The notes beneath the pieces were generated by a model, which made no database searches, was not told the origin of the DNA, and saw only the letters and a program-made list of their open reading frames with translations. The translations under genes and the position numbers were made by a program. A DNA stretch of 64,000 nucleotides from Ridgeia piscesae (lineage: Eukaryota; Annelida; Polychaeta; Sabellida; Siboglinidae). The stretch lies in contig JAODUO010000854.1 of assembly GCA_025642075.2 (NCBI GenBank), forward strand, positions 62,001 through 126,000, given 5' to 3'. Positions 42,401 to 56,395 of this stretch are shown one piece after another; the stretch's first letter is position 1, and every line of letters starts with the position of its first letter.

Positions 42401-45400
42401 TTAAAGTTAACGGTTATTACATAGTTCACTGCACATGTAGGAATATTAATTATAACCAGGCTGCATTATTCACCCATGTCGCTGCAAGCTCAGTTATTCA
42501 CATAAACACAGTTATGTATCAACTTAGTGTGCAGATAACACCCAAGTTATGCATTTATTTGCAAGATAAAAGTAGTGGAGTCAGTACTTATGTGAAATTA
42601 TCATGTTTTGATACAGTACACCTTAAAAGGAATCCCTTTTTGTTGATCTGAATCTCATTGTTTTGTTAATATTTAAATATTTGTTTCTGTCTTGGCTACA
42701 TTAATAGGTCTCACCGATTAATAGTAGGCTTTCTGAGATTATTCATTCATGTACCGCTACTAGCAAATTTTATTGATATCTGTGGCATGTGTTTTACAAT
42801 CGGTGTTGTTTTGTGTAAGTATGACACAAATATTTAATTTCTTGCAGGACACTGGTTGGATTAAAGAGAAGGAGGAACTGAACAAACAGTTACGATCATT
42901 AAAAGAGAAGGTTGGTCTACGACTCCAGCTGTAGTGAGACCAGTTGTTAGAAATAGTTGTACATTTAAAACATGTTAACAAGCTCTCAAAAATTAGATTT
43001 TAAATGCCCTTTAGACGTCAATTGTTTTCTCTTTTGCTCTAAATCTAGGTTTTGAAAATATAAAAGTAGAACTTGTTTATGATTCACAAAACAGTTTTGT
43101 AAAGTGGGATTTTTGTGTCTATATTCCTAATGAACAGCTGTTTAAGCATACAGGGTATAAAACAACTGCTTTGTTGTGTTTAGTGAAGTAGACCGATCCA
43201 GCTCTCATAATTGTGTGCTTCGTTTCCAGTTTGCAGAACGTGAGGACACAGAAGATAAACTCAAGTTGCAGCTCTCCGAAATGGAGGAAGAAAATGAAGT
43301 AATGGAATTCCGTGTACTGGAACTCGAAGGATGCCAATGAGAAGGTGAGACCGAGTTCTTGTGGCACAGGGAGCAACAATTATTTATATAGTGTTGAAAG
43401 TGTTCTGGATGCTGAATTATAATTAAAAAAAATATATTTTAAAAAGTGGGATTGAATTTTATTTCATACTGGTTAATTAGTAAAAAAAAGCTCAATAAAG
43501 ATTTAGATTTAGTAATTCATCATATTTTTCTCTGAATGTTTCAAATTATGTGTGCCCAATTTATGGGAGTAAATAAAAATGTTTGTTGGAATGATTTGTT
43601 TTTCAATCGTTTTAATAGTATTTTTTAAATGGACATGTGTGAAAAATCCAGTTTCTGCTTATGCAAACCTTGGTCAAGTTGTTTCATTCCACGTTGGTCC
43701 AAATCACAGAGCTGTATGAATAAATACCTGGCTACAGACAGTGGTGGATATTTGTGTACAAATAGTCTTTGAGCATAAGTGGCTTAATTCTTCCAGGAAA
43801 AGTCAAGATGGTGTTGATTGCATAGGTCTGACAGGCTGTGAAGTGCAAACATGATCTGACGACTGGATAAGAACTTATCATTTACTGCAAAAACAGGTGA
43901 TTGAGTAGGTTGGTGCCGTGTTGTTGTTGTTGACACATGTTGTTGTTGTGTAGTTGAAGGAAGAGGCACGGTACACAGTGACTTTCACCCTACCCCCAGT
44001 AGTGACAGACGACGGGGTTCTACAGATCTATGCAGAGGAGAAAGGAATCATGGTAGGTGAATGGACATAGAGTAAAACCTGTCTACAACGACCAGGAGAA
44101 TGTGTTTGTTGGTGCGAATGAGCAGTATGGTTCGGTTTGTCTCGTAGGAGGTTGGTGCGACTGAGCTGTATGGTTTGGTTTGTCTTGTAGGAAGTTGGTG
44201 CGACTGAGCTGTATGGTTTGGTTTGTCTCGTAGGAGGTTGGTGCGACTGAGATGTATGGTTTGGTTTGTCTTGTAGGAAGTTGGTGCGACAGAGCTGTAT
44301 GGTTTGGTTTGTCTCGTAGGAGGTTGGTGCGACTGAGCTGTATGGTTTGGTTTGTCTCGTAGGTGGTTGGTGCGACAGAGCTGTATGGTTTGGTTTGTCT
44401 CGTAGGTGGTTAGTGCGACAGAGCTGTATGGTTTGGTTTGTCTCGTAGGAGGTTGGTGCGACTGAGCTGTATGGTTTGATTTGTCTCGTAGGTGGTTGGT
44501 GCGACTGAGCTGTATGGTTTGGTTTGTCTTGTAGGAGGTTGGTGCGACTGAGCTGTATGGTTTGGTTTGTCTCGTAGGAGGTTGGTGCGACTGAGCTGTA
44601 TGGTTTGGTTTGTCTTGTAGGAGGTTGGTGCGACAGAGCTGTATGGTTTGGTTTGTCTTGTAGGAGGTTGGTGCGACAGAGCTGTATGGTTTGGTTTGTC
44701 TTGTAGGAGGTTGGTGCGACTGAGCTGTATGGTTTGGTTTGTCTTGTAGGAGGTTGGTGCGACAGAGCTGTATGGTTTGGTTTGTCTTGTAGGAGGTTGG
44801 TGCGACAGAGCTGTATGGTTTGGTTTGTCTTGTAGGAAGGGTTTGGGGCGACAGAGCTGTATGGTTTGGTTTGTCTCGTAGGAGGTTGGTGCGACTGAGC
44901 TGTATGGGTTTAGGTTTGGGGGGCCCTATGGGTTTTTCGTAGGAGGTTGGTGCGACTGAGATGTATGGTTTGGTTTGTCTTGTAGGTGGTTGGTGCGACA
45001 GAGCTGTATGGTTTGGTTTGTCTCGTAGGAGGTTGGTGCGACTGAGCTGTATGGTTTGGTTTGTCTTGTAGGTGGTTGGTGCGACAGAGCTGTATGGTTT
45101 GGTTTGTCTGTAGGAGGTTGGTGCGACTGAGCTGTATGGTTTGGTTTGTCTTGTAGGAGGTTGGTGCGACTGAGCTGTATGGTTTGGTTTGTCTTGTAGG
45201 AGGTTGGTGCGACAGAGCTGTATGGTTTGGTTTGTCTCGTAGGAGGTTGGTGCGACTGAGCTGTATGGTTTGGTTTGTCTTGTAGGAGGTTGGTGCGACT
45301 GAGCTGTATGGTTTGGTTTGTCTCGTAGGAGGTTGGTGCGACTGAGCTGTATGGTTTGGTTTGTCTTGTAGGAGGTTGGTGCGACTGAGCTGTATGGTTT

Positions 45401-48400
45401 GGTTTGTCTCGTAGGAGGTTGGTGCGACTGAGCTGTATGGTTTGGTTTGTCTCGTAGGAGGTTGGTGCGACTGAGCTGTATGGTTTGGTTTGTCTCGTAG
45501 GAGGTTGGTGCGACTGAGCTGTATGGTTTGGTTTGTCTCGTAGGAGGTTGGTGCGACTGAGATGTATGGTTTGGTTTGTCTCGTAGGAGGTTGGTGCGAC
45601 TGAGCTGTATGGTTTGGTTTGTCTCGTAGGAGGTTGGTGCGACTGAGCTGTATGGTTTGGTTTGTCTGTAGGAGGTTGGTGCGACTGAGCTGTATGGTTT
45701 GGTTTGTCTCGTAGGAGGTTGGTGCGACTGAGCTGTATGGTTTGGTTTGTCTCGTAGGAGGTTGGTGCGACTGAGCTGTATGGTTTGGTTTGTCTCGTAG
45801 GAGGTTGGTGCGACTGAGATGTATGGTTTGGTTTGTCTCGTAGGAGGTTGGTGCGACTGAGATGTATGGTTTGGTTTGTCTCGTAGGAGGTTGGTGCGAC
45901 TGAGATGTATGGTTTGGTTTGTCTCGTAGGAGGTTGGTGCGACTGAGCTGTATGGTTTGGTTTGTCTCGTAGGAGGTTGGTGCGACTGAGATGTATGGTT
46001 TGGTTTGTCTCGTAGGAGGTTGGTGCATCTGAACTGTATGGTTTGGTTTGTCTCGTAGGAGGTTGGTGCATCTGAACTGTATGCTTTGGTTTGTCTCGTA
46101 GGAGGTTTGTGCATCTGAACTGTATGGTTTGGTTTGTCTTGTAGGAGGTTTGTGCATCTGAACTGTATGGTTTGGTTTGTCTTGTAGGAGGTTGGTGCAT
46201 ATGAGCTGCGGGAACGCCTGGAACAGCTACGTACATCTCAGGTGGGTTTGTTGTCTCATAGGTCAGCATCACACCTCTATCCCACTCATCTACCTCAATC
46301 ATGTACCTCACTCATTTACCTCACTCATTTACCTCACTCATTTACCTCACTCATGTACCTCACTCATGTTTTTTCCCCCCAACCCCATCTTTTCCCCCCA
46401 ACCCCATCTTTCCTCACTCATGCCCCAACCCCCCAACCCCATCTTTCCCTCAATTCAATCCCAACCCCCTTTTTAACCCTTTGTTTTTTTTTCTTCCACT
46501 CATGTTTTTTTCCCTCCACTCATCCTCACTTTTTACTCATGTTTTTCCTTTACTCATTCCCCACCTCACCCCATCGCACCTCACTCATCTACCTCACTCA
46601 TCCACTTCACTTGTATCTCATCTACCTCACTCATCCACTTCACTTGTATCTCACTCATCTACCTCACTCATCCACTTCACTTGTATCTCACTCATCTACC
46701 TCACTCATCCACTTCACTTGTATCTCACTCATGTACCTCACTCACCCACTTCACTTGTATCTCACTCATCTACCTCACTCATCCACTTCACTTGTATCTC
46801 ATTCATCTACCTCACTCATCCACTTCACTTGTATCTCAATCATGTATCTCACTCATCTACCTCACCCCCATCACCCATCACCTCACTCATATACCTCACT
46901 CATCACCCCACTTATCTGTCCATCTGTTCATAACACACACCAGCTTATCCCCAAATCACCACAGGCTACTATTCATTATATCCAGATTTTTTTAAATTAA
47001 AATAGTGTAAAGAAACAGGAGAAGCACACTGAAATGTGAAACGATTATTCCCTATTTGCCTCCAGAAATGGACCCATATAACCCAAAAACCCCACTGTAA
47101 AATTTTTAAACCCAAAATTATTTTTTACCCATGTTTGTTATAACAGGTGTACACCAAACAATTTCATCATATTAAGAAATTTATTCCAGAAGTACCAAAC
47201 TTTCTGTTGTGTGATTCCTGTGCACAGGCATCTGAAACGTCCTAAATCGGTTATGCCAAACAAATTTCCCAATTTTTTCAAAGGAAACCGACTAAAAATT
47301 GGGGTAACACAGTGGGATCAGTGCTTTGTGGGGGAATAATTTTTTAAGTGTTTGTTATAACGGTTAAACAATTCCTTTCATTGCTTTAAAAACTTATGTG
47401 GCTACAGTAATTTGATAGGAAAGTCTGCTTCACACCAGATATCTAAAGAAGTAGTTGGTTCCCCCCCCCCAGCTTTAGCTGTCGCTCTATGAGAGAAATA
47501 TTGGTCTACTGGAGCGTAGAACAACAATTTGCTATTTAGAATTTTGGTAACTTTGCTGGTTCAATTATAGGGACAAAAAATTAATTATGGTAAATTGGAA
47601 ATAACCAGGTAAAGTTTATGAAACTGGGGATTTCTTCCATTTAAGTGCATTTTGCAAAAACAATATTTTTTTAAACAAGAATAATTTAATAGTAATTAGT
47701 CTTAGAAAAAAAAGTTATTTATTTTTTATAATTTTTCATTACTGTAAATGTGGCAAATATTTATAATTATACAGAAAAAAATTATTGTGGAGAAATATTA
47801 GTTTATCTGAGTGAATTGTGTGAAATTAACCTTTGACCGACCTGGCAACATGTAAACATTTGTGCGTTTCGGCTGCTGAGTTCAAGGTTATTTTAGACCG
47901 CGACAGCAGTACTGTGTATCGTCGCCTCAGTTCGCATCGCCAGACGAGGCGCGTTGGCTCTGAATTTATTTCAAAACTGTACACCATTCGCAAGATTGAC
48001 TCAGTTCAACATTCGACAGTGTATATTATTTTAACGTAATATACACACATTTACGTTGGTTTCAATGTCAGTTAGTTTTATAAATCACGCATACACCGTG
48101 CAACCAGCACATTGGCTTTGGTTGCTGTTGTAGCGTTTTGGGGGTGGTGGTGCCCCTGGCGGAATATAATCTATAACGCGCCTCGTTTACAACGCGGTTC
48201 CATTTCGTGGACCCCAACTACCGCGTTATAACGAGGCGCGACTGTATCCGGAATTTTTATAATTAAAATAGTGTAAAGAAACAGGAAAAGCACACTGAAA
48301 TGTGAAACGATTATTCCCTATTTGCCTCCAGACAGTTATTACTATATACCAATGACACCCAAACTGTCAAAACGTTTTAACCCAAACTGGTATTCATTTT

Positions 48401-51400
48401 ACCCATGTCATCCAAACTGTTATAACTAGTTATCATCATCAGTTATCTATGCTAAATCTATTATTTCTATTTTGTTTAGATGTCACCCTAAACAGTTGCA
48501 TATAGTATGTGTGTATTAAACCTGATGCACAGAGTACATCATGAAAACGTCCCATTAAACTCGGTTATGACCAAGCAATATTCCAAATTTTACACTTATT
48601 TGAGATGGCCCCCTAGACACAGACTACACATGCACAGAGTGAGTGTAATGCAGTCAATAGAATGAGTCGAGAGTGACCACATTTACTCCGTGTGGAGCAG
48701 TGGCATGAGGAGACAGTGCTTTACGTGCAGGGTGTAATCAATAAAGCATTTAATTATGTAGAACAATTGTTTGTGCCTATATCGTGTACGGCTTCAAACA
48801 GATTAGCCATTCAATCATTGCTACAGAAACTATGGATGTTGTGCTACATTGATATGGTGCTGATAGGAAAGATCGATGCTTCACACCAACAAGATCATGG
48901 CTAGAAGGAAGTAGTTGGAATTACCCTCCCCCACAAGAAACTTTAGTTCTGTCGTCTCATATGAGAGAAATATTGGTCTACTGGAGCAGTAGAACAACAA
49001 TTTGTCTATTTAGAATTTTAGTAACCTTTTCTGGTTCAGAGTTATAGGGACTAGAAAGACATGTACCAGTATATTTCAATTGGCAACATAACCAGTAATA
49101 GTGAGGTGAAACTGGGTGACATTTCTTAACCTATTTATAAGTTGCATTTTGCAAATGAACAATATTTTTTTAAACAAGAATAATTTAATAGTAATTTTTT
49201 TTAGAAAAAAAAGTTTATTTATTTTTAATATAATTTTTTACATTACTGTAAATGTGGCAAATATTTATAATACATACAGTAACATAAAACTATTGTGGAG
49301 AAATATCTAGTTTATCTGCAGTGAGAGTTTGTGAATGGTCCCTGTGTGACTGCCATGGTTACGCTATACACATTAGACTTCCCGTATTGTTGTAATCAAT
49401 AATTTAGCGTGGAGCAGGAACCCTGGAATAGCTAGATGCTGTGCGATCGGCCACGCGTGACCACAGAGGAGAGTGGTCGGCCACGCATGACGAGGTCTGC
49501 TTATTCTGTGCAAGCAATGACTGGCAGTGTGTGTGGTATATAGTATTGACAGACAACATGGAATACTTCTCAGGTATCTCTTTATCCAACTCATGTTTGA
49601 AGCTCACTCATTTTGTTGGTGTCTTTGCCATCATTACCATGACAACAGGTGTTTGTGTAATAGTTAATAGCTGTTGATTAACCTTGTGTTTAGTGATACT
49701 AATGAGATGTTAAGTACGTAACCTGTACTCAGCCATTATTCTGTTTTTCTCGGTTTTGTGCTGCGCGTTGTATTTAGCTAGACACTTGATCATATCCTGC
49801 GGGCACATAATACTGTATATAGGCAAGATGCACACTGCCTATAATTGTATTTTGGCATTTGATATTGTAAAGGGTTTGGTAAGGAAATTAAATGGTTTAC
49901 TGTAAGTTTACGTTGTTAATGCTGATGCTATTTTAAGATGTATTCAGAATTTGTGTTTTTGGTTACAATGATTATAAAATTATTTCAGCCTGTTGTGTAC
50001 TTATTGTATACATTTATTGCATGAATAATAAAATAGAATATGTATGTCAGTGCAAAATATTTTTACAGTGATGAAAATAATTTACTTTGATCATTCAGTA
50101 TGATATTTTGGTGTAAATGAACTCATAGAATGAACTTGGATTATCCACTTATATGATCACAAATATTGTGAACTCAGACTGTAGTGTGCCATCACACAAC
50201 TGAGCTGAAGTTGCAGCTATGGGAACAACCAGAGTGTAGACAATTTTATTTAGCTGCAAATTTCATGCAGTTATCCAGTAGAGGGCACCACTGATGTGAC
50301 TCGTCATAGTTCAGTTTGGAGCAGTTGTTGACCACAATAGATCGGATTGGCTAGTTGCAGGCAGTGGTAGTGTAGTGTAAAGGGTTAATAGCACAAAGCA
50401 GCTGATCACAACCAGTGGCAGTATTTAGGGTCATAACAGTATTTTGATCTTAAACTCAATTTCCTTACTGAAAACGTAAGCTGAATAACTAGCCGCCCAC
50501 TGATCATTACCTTTACTCACCAGTCATCATCAACCTCTTCCACCCATCATCACCTTCATCTACTCATCACCATCCTCATCATCCACTCCTACTCACCTTA
50601 AGTTTAACTACACTTATCATTTGTGTCATCCACCTGTCATTAGTCAGCTTCATCCTTATGTATCAGTCCTCATCTTCATTCGCCAGTTGCTACCATCACC
50701 AATTCATTACTGTCATCCACCCACCATCCCTTTCATCTATCAGTGATCACCTCTATCTTTCTCGCTCCCTCCCTACCTCTCTCCCCTCTCCTTCTCTCCC
50801 TCCCTCTCCCTTCCTCTCTTCCCCTCCTTCACTGCCTCCTTCACTCTCTTCCCCTCCCCCATCTCTCCCTCCTTCCCTCCCTCCCACCCTTACTCACCAA
50901 TTACCACCTTCACTCATTCAATATCTTCATCAAACCACCACCCATCTCTCATCTACACGTCATCAACTTTCTCTCCCTCTCATTCTCCCTCTCTGCCACC
51001 CTCCATACACACATACCTCCACTCATCACCTTCACCAGTTTTTCATCACCTTCACCAACCCATCATCCTCATCCATCCATCACCTCCATCATCCACCAGT
51101 CATCACCTATATCCACCCATCACCTCCATCATCCACCAGTCATCACCTATATCCACCCATCACCTCCATCATCCACCAGTCATCATGTTCATCCACCCAT
51201 CACCTCCATCATCCACCAGTCATCACCTATATCCACCCATCACCTCCATCATCCACCAGTCATCATATTCATCCACCCATCACCTCCATCATCCACCAGT
51301 CATCATATTCATCCACCCATCACCTCCATCATCCACCAGTCACCACCTTCATCCACCCATCTCCTGTGTTGCAGGAAGTGCGTCTGAGTGTGGAGGAGAA

Positions 51401-54400
51401 GGTTGTTCTGGTGCAGGCGGCCGCCATGCTCAACGTTGCAGATAAGGTACAGAGCTGACAAATAACACCAAAGTGTGGATGGGTGCATCGCACAGATAGA
51501 GTACTGACACCACGCCCATCTTTTGTAGAATCCACCCTGTAGATAATATGGTATCATCATAACCATGTGTGCATGGAATCCATCCTGTAGATAATATGAT
51601 ATCAGCACAACCACATGTTCATGGAACCCATCCTGTAGATAATGTGATATCACAACCACATGTTCATGGAACCCATCCTGTAGATAATGTGATATCATCA
51701 CAACCACATGTGCATGGAATTTATCCTGTAGATAATACAATATCAGCACAACCACGTGTTCATGGAACCCATCCTGTAGATAATACGATATCAGCACAAC
51801 CACGTGTTCATGGAATCCATCCTGTAGATAATATGATATCATCACAACCACGTGTTCATGGAACCCATCCTGTAGATAATACAATATCATCACTGCCATG
51901 CTTGTGTGGAATCCAACTTGTAGATAATACAGTGTCAACACTGTTATGATGAGACATGATTAGTGACAGGGGTTATGATGAGACATGACTAGTGACAGGG
52001 GTTATGATGAGACATGACTAGTGAGAGGGGTTATGATGAGACATGACTAGTGAGAGGGGTTATGATGAGACATGACTAGTGAGAGGGGTTATGATGAGAC
52101 ATGACTAGTGAGAGGGGTTATGATGAGACATGATTAGTGAGAGGGGTTATGATGAGACATGACTAGTGAGAGGGGTTATGATGAGACATGACTAGTGAGA
52201 GGGGTTATGATGAGACATGACTAGTGACAGGGGTTATGATGAGACATGACTAGTGACAGGGGTTATGATGAGACATGACTAGTGAGAGGGGTTATGATGA
52301 GACATGACTAGTGACAGGGGTTATGATGAGACATGACTAGTGAGAGGGGTTATGATGAGACATGACTAGTGAGAGGGGTTATGATGAGACATGACTAGTG
52401 AGAGGGGTTATGATGAGACATGACTAGTGAGAGGGGTTATGATGAGACATGACTAGTGAGAGGGGTTATGATGAGACATGACTAGTGAGAGGGGTTATGA
52501 TGAGACATGACTAGTGAGAGGGGTTATGATGAGACATGACTAGTGAGAGGGGTTATGATGAGACATGACTAGTGAGAGGGGTTTATGCATGAGGTATGAT
52601 GACTAGTGACAGGGGTTATGATGAGACATGACTAGTGAGAGGGGTTATGATGAGACCTGATTAGTGACAGGGGTTATGATGAGACATGATTAGTGACAGG
52701 GGTTATGATGAGACATGACTAGTGAGAGGGGTTATGATGAGACATGACTAGTGAGAGGGGTTATGATGAGACATGACTAGTGAGAGGGGTTATGATGAGA
52801 CATGACTAGTGAGAGGGGTTATGATGAGACCTGACTAGTGAGAGGGGTTATGATGAGACCTGATTAGTGACAGGGGTTATGATGAGACATGATTAGTGAC
52901 AGGGGTTATGATGAGACCTGACTAGTGAGAGGGGTTATGATGAGACCTGATTAGTGACAGGGGTTATGATGAGACATGACTAGTGAGAGGGGTTATGATG
53001 AGACATGACTAGTGAGAGGGGTTATGATGAGACATGACTAGTGAGAGGGGTTATGATGAGACATGACTAGTGACAGGGGTTATGATGAGACATGACTAGT
53101 GAGAGGGGTTATGATGAGACATGACTAGTGAGAGGGGTTATGATGAGACATGACTAGTGAGAGGGGTTATGATGAGACATGACTAGTGAGAGGGGTTATG
53201 ATGAGACATGACTAGTGAGAGGGGTTATGATGAGACATGACTAGTGAGAGGGGTTATGATGAGACATGACTAGTGAGAGGGGTTATGATGAGACATGACT
53301 AGTGACAGGGGTTATGATGAGACATGACTAGTGAGAGGGGTTATGATGAGACCTGACTAGTGAGAGGGGTTATGATGAGACATGACTAGTGACAGGGGTT
53401 ATGATGAGACATGACTAGTGACAGGGGTTATGATGAGACATGACTAGTGACAGGGGTTATGATGAGACATGACTAGTGACAGGGGTTATGATGAGACATG
53501 ACTAGTGAGAGGGGTTATGATGAGACATGACTAGTGAGAGGGGTTATGATGAGACATGACTAGTGAGAGGGGTTATGATGAGACATGACTAGTGAGAGGG
53601 GTTATGATGAGACCTGACTAGTGAGAGGGGTTATGATGAGACCTGATTAGTGACAGGGGTTATGATGAGACATGATTAGTGACAGGGGTTATGATGAGAC
53701 CTGACTAGTGAGAGGGGTTATGATGAGACCTGATTAGTGACAGGGGTTATGATGAGACATGACTAGTGAGAGGGGTTATGATGAGACATGACTAGTGAGA
53801 GGGGTTATGATGAGACATGACTAGTGAGAGGGGTTATGATGAGACATGACTAGTGAGAGGGGTTATGATGAGACATGACTAGTGACAGGGGTTATGATGA
53901 GACCTGATTAGTGAGAGGGGTTATGATGAGACATGACTAGTGAGAGAGGTTATGATTCCATGCACATGTGGTGTAACCAGCCCTGGCAAATCCAGTACGA
54001 GAAGTGCTTGATTTAGTCGAGTTGAACTAGTTTGTTGACAATGCCAGCCTTGATGTTTCACCGTTGAGAATACCCAAAAACAAAGAAAGCAGTGTGCACA
54101 CTGTACAATATACAATGTATCATTGTAGTCGCCAATTGAATGGGTACATGTGTCCATGTTTTGCCTAAAATCCATCCTACAGACATAGTCACTTCCACAA
54201 CTTCCTCTAGATGTTCTCATATATACCCGTAACCTGCCGTTGCCATACACCTGTCTTGAGTGACCACTTTGGCTGTGCAGATGGGGTGATCACTCAATAT
54301 GGGTTCTATAGTATTTACATGTTTCATGCCAAGAAGAAGAATTATATGATCTGCATATTTTGGTTCTAAAATTATTGGGAACAAATTCAAATCGGTACTA

Positions 54401-56325
54401 TTTTCTACTTGCAGAAATTCAAGGAACATCAGAATACACTCAGTGCATTGTGGGAAAGAATTCATCTTCTGGAAGAAGAGAAGGTAAACACACAAATCAT
54501 AATGACTTTTGCGTATTTACAATAATGTAATAATTAGTAAATATTTATCGATATTGAGGGAAGAGAAAGAGGCATGTAATTGGGAATAAATGTTACGCCT
54601 CAAGAAATGTTCACATGTTGTTTGTGCTAGCTGTGGAGTGCAAAGGGTTAATGTTTGTAGGCGAGGCTGCTGTCAGACGCCACAGGAGTGTCAGCGGAGG
54701 TTGTTCTCGAGTATGAGAGCGTCAATAACCAGCTGATTGCTGCCCAGTTGGTGAGTTACCATGGCGATCACAGGTGGGGAGACGACTAGGGGGGGGGGGT
54801 AGTGGGACAGGGAAAGTTTAGGGCAAAGCAAAAAGTTAGGGTGAGAGGTATGGGGATAGTGGATGGGTTAGGGATAGGGTTAGGGTTAGAGGAGGGAAGG
54901 TTTGGGGAAGGATTAGGGGTAGAGATGAAGGGTTTGGGTGAGGATTAGTATATGGGGTAGTGGGATAGAGAAAGGTCACTGCTCGTCACATATGTTGCCA
55001 CCTGTTGGATTGTTTGCTAACCAGCATTTGGGATAGCTGAAATTTCTAGTGGTAACAATTCAGTCATGTATTCCATTTCAGACTATTTCAGTATTTTAAC
55101 CACTTTCAATCTACATTGGCAACCGCAGTGGGTTAGCTCGGCTAGTTAAATCAAACTCAAATAAAAATCAAAAATACCTTTATTTATCTCGCATGGGAAA
55201 TTCTCTTGTGACTTTTGACAGCTCAAGAGATAAAATTATTAATAAATAAAGTATGGTGTGCAAGAGAGCACAGCAAGTCAGGTTCTAAGAAGTATATTAT
55301 ATGGTAAAAAAAGGAATATAATTTACAGCAATAATAATAATAATAAATAAATAATAAAAGCAGTTTATAAAATCAGTTCATCTGATATCTAAGGGGCTCC
55401 AGCGCAAGCAATAATAGTCACTTGCATCGCAGTCACTTATATACACTTCTCTGTCACATATGTCACTTATATGTTTCCGTTACTCTTGTAGCAAATCACT
55501 GAACTACAGCAGGAGTTGGAGAACTACAAGAAAGAGAAGGCCGTGCTTGAGTACACTAGCATCATCTATGAGGACACGGAGAAGCGCTACAAGAGTGACA
55601 TAGCGTCTCTGCAGCAACAGTTGAGTTCGTCACACGAGGGTCGCGACTACGAGACGGAGATCATCTCAACGAGATTGGACCAATTAAAGCAAGTGGAACA
55701 GGTCAGTGGAACATATTATTTCTTGTCTGTGAAACAGGGCCATGGAAAGTTGCTTAACCATCTCATGGCCAGATTAATGGAAATGTATATTTACTATTCA
55801 ATCCTACTAAATCTGTGAACAAATCATGTGCGTAGAGCACGATGGCTCAGGGGTAGAGCTCCGGACTTTCGACTACTTCGAATCCTGTACTGCAGTATTA
55901 AAATCTTGGGCAAGTTTTGTCACTCTACATTGATATGTGTATGAGCAACCTTTGCACATTAATTGTAGCATTTGGCTACACAGAGAAGCCGAGATGGTGT
56001 CTGAGTGTATTCAGGCATTCTGGCCAGTTTGCACAGTGAATTTTCAAAGTGAAATAAATTTCCCTTTTTGGATGAATAAGGCGTATTTGAAATGTGGAGC
56101 CAGGTACAGCTTAAACTACTGCGAAATGAACCAGTCATCTTGTCAGTTGTGATGTGTCATCGATGAAAGACTATGAAAAAAATATGAGATGGAATTTTAC
56201 ATTCTGTTGAAAGATTGTATGCTGTTGAGGCCATATCTTTATGCAGCTATTTCTATGTGCCTCCATCATTTGGACAGGTGAAACCTGTTGTGGGCAGGTA
56301 GGAATATCATTACATCCACACGTAG

Positions 56326-56395
<70 letters not shown>

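Noticed and set aside
44048..46311. Minus-strand open frames of 415-688 codons (Thr/Gln/Pro-rich)
   Set aside because: They are readings of the 43-bp acceptor-derived minisatellite on the opposite strand to the gene.
54840..54905. Interstitial telomere repeat (TTAGGG-like)
   Set aside because: Only a few imperfect GGGTTAGGG/GGGATAGGG copies occur within a G-rich stretch. This is not enough for a telomere-derived array.
55838..55895. Possible tRNA gene
   Set aside because: Box A and box B are present, but the anticodon arm is shortened, no full cloverleaf can be drawn, and the sequence continues into a SINE body shared with other copies.
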